From Lysobacterales bacterium (GTDB lineage: Bacteria > Pseudomonadota > Gammaproteobacteria > Xanthomonadales > SZUA-36), in NCBI GenBank assembly GCA_009692275.1, contig SHZL01000105.1, positions 1-8,831 on the forward strand: 8,831 bases of DNA, given 5' to 3'. Shown in pieces: positions 1-6,430 of the stretch (position 1 is its first letter; every line of letters starts with the position of its first letter). The notes under the pieces are model-generated. The model had not been told where the DNA came from. It saw only the letters and a program-made list of their open reading frames with translations, and searched no databases. A program made the position numbers and the translations under genes.

Positions 1-657
1 GAACGGTTTACAGCTACCGGCCCGTTTGCGGTGCTGCCTCATGTGCATGGCCGTTGCGGCCTGGTCTGGAGCGTCGCGCGAGAGGAGGTGGAGCAGTTGC
101 TGGCGCTAAGCGATGAAATGTTCCTGCTGCGCGCGCAGTCAAAGTTTGGAACAGAGCTGGGATTGTGGCTGAAGACAGGCAAGCGTTCATCCTACCCGCT
201 GCGACTGGTGCGTGCGCTGGAGGACACGCGGCCGCGCGCGGTTATCCTCGGTAACGCGGCCCATGCCATTCACCCCATCGGCGCGCAGGGTTTCAACCTC
301 GGTTTGCGTGATGTTGCGGTGCTGGCCGAAGTGATTGCCACTGCACTGGCACATGATCCCCGGGCAGATATAGGTCAGCTGCAATTGCTGCAGGAATATA
401 GCCGCTGGCGTGCACCCGACCAGGCGGGCACCATCGCATACTCCGATGGCCTGGCCCGGCTCTATGCAAATCCGACTCCGGTTGCCGCAGCAGCCCGCAG
501 ACTGGGCTTGCTGGCACATGCATTATTCCCTCCCTTGCGGCGGCAGTTGGCCATCCGTGCAATGGGATACCGGGGCAAGGTACCAAGGCTGGCACTGGGT
601 GAACCGCTGGCGCGAGGCGAACGGCAGATGCTGGACGAACGTTTGGCAGGCGCATGA
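1..657 (+). CDS. ubiH: UbiH, 2-octaprenyl-6-methoxyphenol hydroxylase (C-terminal part, 5' end outside window)
   Basis: This is an FAD-dependent aromatic-ring hydroxylase of aerobic ubiquinone biosynthesis, expected to act in the membrane-associated Ubi complex. The frame is open from base 1, giving 218 codons. The family is about 390-400 residues, so roughly 180 N-terminal residues, including the GxGxxG dinucleotide fold, lie off the window. The visible part opens with ERFTATGPFAVLP and GRCGLVWS, typical of UbiH. It then carries the second FAD motif GNAAHAIHP (visible residues 84-92) followed by QGFNLGLRDVAVLAE. Asn in place of Asp in the usual 'GD' motif is characteristic of UbiH and separates it from UbiI/UbiF. 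The stop TGA overlaps the ATG of the next gene (ATGA), so the two are probably translationally coupled. A small oddity is HPIGAQG where HPIAGQG is common. Family assignment is strong; exact substrate position is inferred from the UbiH-like motifs. Confidence 0.9.
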   Translation, partial: ERFTATGPFAVLPHVHGRCGLVWSVAREEVEQLLALSDEMFLLRAQSKFGTELGLWLKTGKRSSYPLRLVRALEDTRPRAVILGNAAHAIHPIGAQGFNLGLRDVAVLAEVIATALAHDPRADIGQLQLLQEYSRWRAPDQAGTIAYSDGLARLYANPTPVAAAARRLGLLAHALFPPLRRQLAIRAMGYRGKVPRLALGEPLARGERQMLDERLAGA

Positions 658-1925
658 CTGCAGAGCGGCAAACGTTTGACGTCCTGGTTGTGGGCGCGGG
701 CATGGTGGGGGCAACTGCCGCCTGCCTGCTGGCCCGTGCTGGCTTTTCCGTTGCGGTGCTGGAAGCGCGCCAGCCAGCTGCCTTTCGGCCGCAAAGCCCG
801 GTTGGCCTGCGGGTTTCTGCACTCTCACCCGGGTCGGAAAGTGTACTGGCTGAAGCGGGGGCCTGGCGGCAGATCAGCCAGTCCAGGCATGGCGTTTACC
901 GGCGCATGCAGGTTGAAGACCGGCGTGGCGGAGCCGGGTTGGAATTCAATGCCGGTGAATTCGGCATGGAGCGCCTGGGTTCCATCGTGGAAAATGACCT
1001 GGTGCAGTGGACGCTATGGCAGTGTCTGCAAAACCTGGGTGGATTGGAGCTGATTTGTCCCGCCACGATCGAAACCATTGATTTGCAGGTGACCCGGCCA
1101 CGTATTCTGTTGCAGGGCGGGCGGGAAATTCGCTGTCGCATTCTGGTTGGTGCGGATGGAGCTGATTCGGCAGTGCGTGCCGCACTCGGCACTGGCCAGC
1201 AGTATTGGGGTTATGGGCAACAGGGTATCGTGGCAGTAGTGCGCACGGCAATTGCCAACCAGGGCCTCGCCTGGCAACGGTTCTTGCCGGGAGGTCCCGT
1301 GGCTTTCTTGCCATTGGCAGACGGTACTTCATCCATAGTCTGGTCACAGACCGATGCGGAGGCCCGCCGCTTACTGGGACTCAGCGATGAGGCATTCTGC
1401 GCTGCACTCAATGCCGCCTTGCTCGCCACCTCGCCGCCGGACTCCACCGCACCATGGGTATTCGGTTCGGCAGTGGAATGCGGGCCGCGCGCGGCTTTTC
1501 CCCTGCTTATGCGATTGAGTGACAGCTATGCCGCAGGCAGCACCCTGTTGATCGGTGACGCTGCTCACGTGGTCCATCCGCTGGCTGGCCAGGGGGTAAA
1601 TCTCGGCTTGCTTGACGCGGCCGCGCTGCTTGAGACCCTGGTGGTGGCGCGCAAGGCAGGTGACGACTTCACCAGTGAAAGAGTACTGCGGCGATATGCC
1701 CGCTGGCGCCGCTCTGAAGCTGAACTCATGGCGCGCGGAGTTCACGGATTGCGTTCTTTGTTCATGCCTGAGCTCCTTACCCCGCTGCGCCGCGCAGGGC
1801 TTGGCCTGGTATCACGCAGCTGGACCCTGAAAGAAATGTTCATCCGGCGAGCAGCCGGGCGCAACCGCGCCGCCCCGGCATTGGCGCGCGGAGTGAGTCT
1901 TGCGGAGTTGATGCGGACAGCCTGA
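654..1925 (+). CDS. ubiI: UbiI-like FAD-dependent 2-polyprenylphenol hydroxylase (UbiH/UbiF/VisC/COQ6 family)
   Basis: This is a complete 423-residue flavoprotein monooxygenase, close to the roughly 400 residues usual for the family. The N-terminal Rossmann motif is VVGAGMVG (residues 12-19), with an acidic ribose-binding residue at E37. The motif RVSALS follows at 53-58. The DG motif VGADGADS is at 165-172. The GD motif IGDAAHVVHPLAGQGVNLG starts at 300, with Asp302 present. Together these indicate NAD(P)H- and FAD-dependent ring hydroxylation in ubiquinone synthesis. UbiI acts at C5 of the polyprenylphenol ring. The gene directly follows ubiH with an ATGA overlap, as in the gammaproteobacterial pepP-ubiH-ubiI arrangement, and this is the main reason for preferring UbiI over UbiF. 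The start ATG at 654 has no convincing Shine-Dalgarno sequence, which fits translational coupling to ubiH. The paralogues UbiI and UbiF are hard to separate by eye, so the symbol is less certain than the family. Confidence 0.75.
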   Translation: MTAERQTFDVLVVGAGMVGATAACLLARAGFSVAVLEARQPAAFRPQSPVGLRVSALSPGSESVLAEAGAWRQISQSRHGVYRRMQVEDRRGGAGLEFNAGEFGMERLGSIVENDLVQWTLWQCLQNLGGLELICPATIETIDLQVTRPRILLQGGREIRCRILVGADGADSAVRAALGTGQQYWGYGQQGIVAVVRTAIANQGLAWQRFLPGGPVAFLPLADGTSSIVWSQTDAEARRLLGLSDEAFCAALNAALLATSPPDSTAPWVFGSAVECGPRAAFPLLMRLSDSYAAGSTLLIGDAAHVVHPLAGQGVNLGLLDAAALLETLVVARKAGDDFTSERVLRRYARWRRSEAELMARGVHGLRSLFMPELLTPLRRAGLGLVSRSWTLKEMFIRRAAGRNRAAPALARGVSLAELMRTA

Positions 1926-1932
1926 CGCCGAA

Positions 1933-1960
1933 CTTATTCCCGATCGTTATATCCAGATAA
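1933..1960 (+). promoter_or_regulatory. Candidate CysB operator upstream of cysJ
   Basis: This A/T-rich box in otherwise GC-rich DNA contains TTAT at 1934-1937 and again at 1947-1950, a 13-base period. An inverted ATAA follows at 1957-1960. The 12-base word CGTTATATCCAG at 1945-1956 occurs again on the opposite strand at 7612-7623 in front of cysG. The box ends 11 bases before the proposed -35 hexamer, where LysR-type activators normally bind. CysB binding is inferred; CysB sites are known to be long and degenerate. Confidence 0.45.
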
Positions 1961-1971
1961 AAAACGCTTCG

Positions 1972-2000
1972 TTCACTGTTGTGCACTGCGCACCTATGCT
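1972..2000 (+). promoter_or_regulatory. Candidate sigma-70 promoter of cysJIH
   Basis: A -35 hexamer TTCACT (1972-1977, 4 of 6 matching the consensus) and a -10 hexamer TATGCT (1995-2000, 4 of 6) are separated by exactly 17 bases. Transcription would begin near 2007, leaving a leader of about 23 bases before the cysJ ATG. An imperfect palindrome around GTGC/GCAC (1981-1993) lies in the spacer. The imperfect hexamers fit a promoter that needs an activator. Confidence 0.5.
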
Positions 2001-2016
2001 CTGTCCTCGAGGTCAC

Positions 2017-2020
2017 GGAG
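2017..2020 (+). promoter_or_regulatory. Ribosome binding site deciding the cysJ start
   Basis: GGAG lies 9 bases before the ATG at 2030. It supports this ATG over the in-frame upstream TTG at 1979, which would place the start between the proposed -35 and -10 elements. Confidence 0.65.
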
Positions 2021-2029
2021 ACGAGCAAC

Positions 2030-3916
2030 ATGTTCAGCGCACTGCAAGCGGACAACTCACCTTTCTCGCAAGCACAAATTGAAAGCTTGCAGCAGAGTCT
2101 TGGCGAGCTGGATGGGTTTCAGTCAGCCTGGCTGAGTGGATTCATTGCCGGGCGGCTGGCAAGCCCGGCCTTGTCGTTCGCGCCCACGCAAAACGCCGCT
2201 GCACTGGCGCTGCCAGTGGCGGGAGTCACTGCTGCGAACAGCGTTTCCGCCCGTGCTAATGGCCAGCGGCTACAGGTCTTTTTTGCCTCGCAAACCGGCA
2301 ATGGGGAAAGCGTTGCGCTCGCATTGGCTGCAGAAGCCGAGCGGGCAGGCGTGGCAGTGGAGGTGCGGTCGCTGGCTGAATTACGCCCGGCCGCGCTGAA
2401 AAAGCTGCGCTACGCGGCCTTCGTCATCAGCACCCACGGTGAAGGTGACCCACCGGACGACGCCCTGGAACTGTTTGAATACCTGAAGGGATCCCGTGCC
2501 GCTCCGCTGGGGCAATTGAATTTCCAGGTGTTGGCACTGGGCGATCGCAGCTACAGCAAGTTTTGCGCAGCCGGTCGGGAACTGGAAAACCTGCTGTTGG
2601 CCCAGGGCGCTAGCCGTTTCGCCGAGCGCATTGAGTGCGATGTCGACTTTCAAGCGCTCGCGAGCGCCTGGTCAACGGAAGTGCTGCGCTTTGCGCAGGA
2701 TACTTTTGCCCCTGCAAGCGGGGAATCGCGTGTAAGCCAGGCTGTTTCCGCGTCTTCCGCTCACCTCAGCATAGTTCCACAGGTAAACCGCTGGACCAGG
2801 GCCAATCCCTTCGCTGCCACGGTGGAGCGCGTACAGAAAATCACAGGCCTGGAATCCGCGAAGAATGTGTTCCACCTGGAGCTCTCGCTGGAAGGCTCCG
2901 GGCTTGAATATGCGCCGGGTGATGCGCTGGGAGTGTGGGCTCCCAACGCTCACGAGTTAGTGAACGAGGTGCTTGATGCGCTTGATATTGCTGCAGACGA
3001 CGAGGTAATCCTCGACAGTCACCGGCATACCATTGATGCAGTGCTCACGCGCAAGCGCGAACTGACCCGCCTCAGCGCCGACACGGTGCGGGGCTACGCC
3101 GAATTGGCAGGAAACCGCGAGCTGCAGGATCATTTTGAACAGCTGGATGAAAAACAGCGCCGCGAATTTATTGAGCAGCGCCAGTTCGCAGACCTGTTGG
3201 CGCAGTATCCGGTTGCGGCGGGTTGCCGGATTTCCGCCGACAGCCTGGCCGCATTATTGCGACCACTCGCGTCGCGTTCCTATTCGATAGCTTCGAGCCA
3301 GGCCAGCGTTGATGACCAGGTACACCTGACGGTGGCCAGCTTGTCCACCCTGGCCGGTGGCAGGGAACGACACGGAGTGGCCAGTAATTTCCTCAATCGC
3401 CACATTGCGCCTGGCGATGAAGTCCATGTTTTCCCCGAACCCAATCGCCGTTTTCGTTTGCCTGAAGACCGTGACACGCCCCTGATCCTCATCGCTGCCG
3501 GCACCGGTGTCGCCCCCTACCGGGCATTCCTGCAACAACTGGCTGCGGAAGGCTCTGCGCCGCCCGCCTGGCTGATTTTTGGCAATCCTCATTTGCGCAC
3601 GGATTTTCTTTATCAGCGTGAATGGCTGGAATTCCGGCAGCGCGGCTTGCTGACCCACATTGATGGTGCTTTCTCCCGTGATCAGAAAGAAAAGCGCTAC
3701 GTGCAACATGTGTTGCAGGAGCAGGGGGCCCGGCTGGATCAATGGTTGGGCCGGGGCGCGCAGATCTACATCTGCGGAGGTTTGGACATGGGGCGGGAAG
3801 TGGAGCTGGCTTTGCGGGATGCGCTTTGCGAACAGCGCAAGGTAGATACCGCGACTGCTGCCGAACTCGTCGCGGACTTGCGCCGCCAGGGCCGCTTGCT
3901 GAAGGATCTCTACTGA
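2030..3916 (+). CDS. cysJ: CysJ, NADPH-sulfite reductase flavoprotein (alpha) subunit
   Basis: CysJ transfers electrons from NADPH through FAD and FMN to the CysI hemoprotein for six-electron reduction of sulfite to sulfide in the cytoplasm. The product is 628 residues, against about 599 in E. coli. The flavodoxin domain starts near residue 80, with the FMN phosphate loop SQTGNGE (87-93), STHGEGDPP (from 134) and LGDRSYSKFC (from 170). A variable linker rich in Ala and Ser (about 220-250) leads to the ferredoxin-NADP reductase-like module. That module has the FAD motif RSYSIASS (416-423), GVASNFLNR, the NADP motif AAGTGVAPYRAF, and CGGLDMGREVE near the C-terminus. It ends in an aromatic residue (KDLY), as family members do, where the ring stacks on the flavin. 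The extra length lies mainly before the flavodoxin domain and in the linker. It is the first gene of cysJIH, and its TGA shares one base with the cysI ATG. Identification is secure. Confidence 0.96.
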   Translation: MFSALQADNSPFSQAQIESLQQSLGELDGFQSAWLSGFIAGRLASPALSFAPTQNAAALALPVAGVTAANSVSARANGQRLQVFFASQTGNGESVALALAAEAERAGVAVEVRSLAELRPAALKKLRYAAFVISTHGEGDPPDDALELFEYLKGSRAAPLGQLNFQVLALGDRSYSKFCAAGRELENLLLAQGASRFAERIECDVDFQALASAWSTEVLRFAQDTFAPASGESRVSQAVSASSAHLSIVPQVNRWTRANPFAATVERVQKITGLESAKNVFHLELSLEGSGLEYAPGDALGVWAPNAHELVNEVLDALDIAADDEVILDSHRHTIDAVLTRKRELTRLSADTVRGYAELAGNRELQDHFEQLDEKQRREFIEQRQFADLLAQYPVAAGCRISADSLAALLRPLASRSYSIASSQASVDDQVHLTVASLSTLAGGRERHGVASNFLNRHIAPGDEVHVFPEPNRRFRLPEDRDTPLILIAAGTGVAPYRAFLQQLAAEGSAPPAWLIFGNPHLRTDFLYQREWLEFRQRGLLTHIDGAFSRDQKEKRYVQHVLQEQGARLDQWLGRGAQIYICGGLDMGREVELALRDALCEQRKVDTATAAELVADLRRQGRLLKDLY

Positions 3917-5643
3917 TGGGTGGTGCTAAGCCTGCATTGACCCCGGTTGAGGGGGTAAAGGCACGCAGCAACTACCTGCGTGGGACCTTACTGCAAAGCC
4001 TGGCAGACAGTGCCACGGGCGCACTCGCCGAGGACGACACGCATGTCAGCAAGTTCCACGGGTTTTACCAACAGGACAACCGTGACCATCGTGAGGAACG
4101 CCGCCGGCAAATGCTGGAGCCCGATCACCAGTTCATGATCCGCGCCCGCGTTCCCGGAGGAATATGCACACCCCGCCAGTGGTTGGCGCTGGACGCGATC
4201 GCGCAACAGTGGGCCAATGGCACCATCCGCCTGACCACCCGCCAGGCTTTCCAGTTGCATGGTGTGATCAAGGGCAATCTCAAGTCGACTATCCGCGGCA
4301 TCAACGACTCATTACTTGACACCATAGCCGCCTGCGGCGATGTCAATCGCAACGTGATGTGCACGCCTTTGCCCGAGGCTTCGGCCATCCACCGGCAGGT
4401 GTGTGCAGATGCGCAGGCGGTAAGCCGGCACCTTACACCGCATACCACGGCTTACCACGAGATCTGGTTGGACAAAGAACGCGTGGGGGGAACCGCGGAG
4501 ACCCCCAGTGCCAACAAAAAGGAGGTTTCCGATCACGAACCGATTTATGGCCCCACTTACCTGCCGCGCAAGTTCAAGATGTCTTTTGCCATACCCCCAC
4601 GCAACGATGTGGATGTGTTTGCACACGACCTGAGTTTCATCGCCATCATTGAGAACAATGTCCTGGCCGGATACAACGTCGCTGTGGGTGGCGGGATGGG
4701 AGCAACGCACGGTGACCCCGCAACCTATCCACGGCTGGCGGACACCATCGGTTTCTGCACCAGGGAACAGGTGCTGGCAGTGACCGAGGCCATTGTCACC
4801 ATTCAACGCGATTTCGGCGATCGCACCAGTCGCAAGCACGCACGCTTGAAATACACCCTGGACGATAACGGACTGGACTGGTTGCACACGCAATTCGAAG
4901 CGCGGGTGGGCTTCCGTCTGGCCGCGCACAAGCCGTTTGAATTCACCCACAATGGCGATCGTTTCGGTTGGCAGCAAACCAGCGATGGGCTGTGGCACCT
5001 GGGCCTGTTCATCGAGAACGGGCGGGTTGCCGACCGGGCAGGTGCAACACAACTGACAGGTTTGCGTGAAATCGCCCGGATACTGAAGGGTGAGCTGCGC
5101 CTTACGCCCAACCAGAATGTCGTGATTTCGGGGGTTGCGGCCAAAGATCGTGCAGTCATTGATGAACTGGTACAAGCGCATGGGTTGGACAGCTGGGACC
5201 GGATCTCTCCGTTGCGTTTACATTCCATGGCCTGTGTCGGCTTTCCGACGTGTGGCCTGTCCATGGCTGAAAGCGAGCGCTATTTGCCGGAGCTCGTGGG
5301 GCGAATCGAATCCCTGCTCGAGGAGCATGGCATGCAGGAGCAGGCCATCACCATTCGCATGACCGGCTGCCCCAACGGGTGCGCGCGTCCCTACCTGGCA
5401 GAAATCGGGCTGGTGGGTAAAGCACCCGGCTTGTACAACCTTTACCTCGGGGCAGCCTTCAACGGCACACGGCTGAATAGCTTGTATCGCGAGAGTGTGC
5501 AGGAAGCCGACATTCTCCAGGTCCTCGACGGATTGTTTGCACTTTTTGCCATGTCCCGGAACGGCGCTGAAGCTTTTGGCAATTTCTTGCACCGCACTGG
5601 CGTGATCAAATCCAGTTCTGACCAGAGAGAAATCGGGCAATGA
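3916..5643 (+). CDS. cysI: CysI, NADPH-sulfite reductase hemoprotein (beta) subunit
   Basis: CysI is the catalytic subunit that reduces sulfite to sulfide using a siroheme bridged to a 4Fe-4S cluster, fed by CysJ. The product is 575 residues, against 570 in E. coli. Two nitrite/sulfite reductase repeats are visible. Repeat motifs include LTTRQAFQLHG (from 106) and TYLPRKFK, with Lys219 and Lys221 matching siroheme-contacting lysines of the enteric enzyme. The cluster cysteines are all present: Cys440 and Cys446 (C-X5-C, ACVGFPTCG), then Cys485 and Cys489 (C-X3-C, TGCPNGCARP). They are shifted by six positions from E. coli 434/440/479/483. The ATG at 3916 shares its A with the cysJ stop, and GAAGGA at 3901-3906 is a good ribosome site 9 bases upstream. 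The frame is open upstream to 3742, but that extension lies over conserved cysJ sequence and lacks family similarity. It overlaps cysH by 4 bases. Confidence 0.97.
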   Translation: MGGAKPALTPVEGVKARSNYLRGTLLQSLADSATGALAEDDTHVSKFHGFYQQDNRDHREERRRQMLEPDHQFMIRARVPGGICTPRQWLALDAIAQQWANGTIRLTTRQAFQLHGVIKGNLKSTIRGINDSLLDTIAACGDVNRNVMCTPLPEASAIHRQVCADAQAVSRHLTPHTTAYHEIWLDKERVGGTAETPSANKKEVSDHEPIYGPTYLPRKFKMSFAIPPRNDVDVFAHDLSFIAIIENNVLAGYNVAVGGGMGATHGDPATYPRLADTIGFCTREQVLAVTEAIVTIQRDFGDRTSRKHARLKYTLDDNGLDWLHTQFEARVGFRLAAHKPFEFTHNGDRFGWQQTSDGLWHLGLFIENGRVADRAGATQLTGLREIARILKGELRLTPNQNVVISGVAAKDRAVIDELVQAHGLDSWDRISPLRLHSMACVGFPTCGLSMAESERYLPELVGRIESLLEEHGMQEQAITIRMTGCPNGCARPYLAEIGLVGKAPGLYNLYLGAAFNGTRLNSLYRESVQEADILQVLDGLFALFAMSRNGAEAFGNFLHRTGVIKSSSDQREIGQ

Positions 5644-6401
5644 AAGCATCCGGTCTGAGTCTCTGCATCCCTGAACCGGGGCAGGCGTGGAGCAGTTCGC
5701 AAGTAGACGCGGTCAAGCCTTGCCTGGAGAAAATGCAGGCCACGGAGCGGGTGCAGTGGGCGCTGGACTTCCTGCCGGACAAGGCCATCCTGACCTCGAG
5801 CTTTGGCGCACAGTCGGCAGTGATGCTGCATCTTGTGACACGGCACAGACCCGGCATACCGGTCGTGCTGATTGATACCGGTTACCTGTTTGACGAGACC
5901 TATCAGTTCGTTGATCACATTGTGGAACGGCTAAACCTGAATGTCCTGGTTTATCGTCCAGAACTGAGCCCCGCGTGGCAGGAGAGGCGCTTTGGCCGTC
6001 GCTGGGAGCAGGGCCCTGATGGTATCCATCAGTATAACCAGATGAACAAAGTTGAACCCATGGAACGCGCCCTGGAGGATTTGCGGGTTGGCACCTGGTT
6101 CAGCGGTTTGCGGCGCGAGCAGTCCGATTCGCGCCGGGGCCTTGCAGTACTGCAACGGCACGGGCGCGCGGTCAAAGTCAGCCCCATTGCAGACTGGAGC
6201 AATCGAGACGTGCATCAATACCTCAAGGCGCATGACCTGCCCTATCATCCCTTGTGGGAGCAGGGTTATGTTTCCATAGGTGACCGCCACACCAGCCGGC
6301 CGCTGGCAGAAGGTATGTCAGCACAGGATACCCGCTTCTTTGGCCTGGTCAGGGAATGTGGCTTGCACGAACCGGAACGATTCCGGCGGGTCGCGTCTTA
6401 G
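5640..6401 (+). CDS. cysH: CysH, phosphoadenylyl-sulfate (PAPS) reductase, thioredoxin-dependent
   Basis: CysH reduces PAPS to sulfite and adenosine 3',5'-bisphosphate in the cytoplasm, using thioredoxin or glutaredoxin. The product is 253 residues (E. coli 244). The nucleotide-binding loop SSFGAQSAVMLHL begins at residue 53, and IDTGYLFDETYQF at 78. NKVEPMERAL, SGLRREQSDSR and the C-terminal ECGLHE (239-244) follow; Cys240 matches the catalytic cysteine 239 of E. coli. The two Cys-Cys pairs that bind a 4Fe-4S cluster in APS reductases are absent, and the first is replaced around NKVEP. This marks the PAPS-specific form, so an APS kinase (CysC) should be encoded elsewhere. The ATG overlaps the cysI stop (ATGA); the purine-rich GAGAGA at 5625-5630 may serve as a weak ribosome site. 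It ends 29 bases from the convergent cysB, with no obvious terminator hairpin between them. Confidence 0.96.
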   Translation: MKASGLSLCIPEPGQAWSSSQVDAVKPCLEKMQATERVQWALDFLPDKAILTSSFGAQSAVMLHLVTRHRPGIPVVLIDTGYLFDETYQFVDHIVERLNLNVLVYRPELSPAWQERRFGRRWEQGPDGIHQYNQMNKVEPMERALEDLRVGTWFSGLRREQSDSRRGLAVLQRHGRAVKVSPIADWSNRDVHQYLKAHDLPYHPLWEQGYVSIGDRHTSRPLAEGMSAQDTRFFGLVRECGLHEPERFRRVAS

Positions 6402-6430
6402 AGCGCCAGGGGACGTGCTGAGGGGGTTGG

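Noticed and set aside
1957..1965. A-run after GATA as an ubiI terminator
   Set aside because: There is no GC-rich stem before it, and the A/T-rich stretch fits the operator and promoter reading better.
1979..2029. TTG start for cysJ, 17 residues earlier
   Set aside because: It would begin inside the proposed promoter spacer, and GGAG with correct spacing supports the ATG at 2030.
3254..3742. A 162-codon minus-strand open frame opposite cysJ
   Set aside because: It is complementary to strongly conserved CysJ motifs and has no recognisable domain.
3742..3915. An in-frame upstream extension of cysI beginning at 3742
   Set aside because: It lies over the conserved end of cysJ in another frame, has no family similarity, and the ATG at 3916 has a good ribosome site and matches the known CysI N-terminus.
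4312..5181. A 289-codon open frame on the minus strand opposite cysI
   Set aside because: It mirrors conserved cysI codons, resembles no known protein, and is a typical antisense shadow in GC-rich coding DNA.
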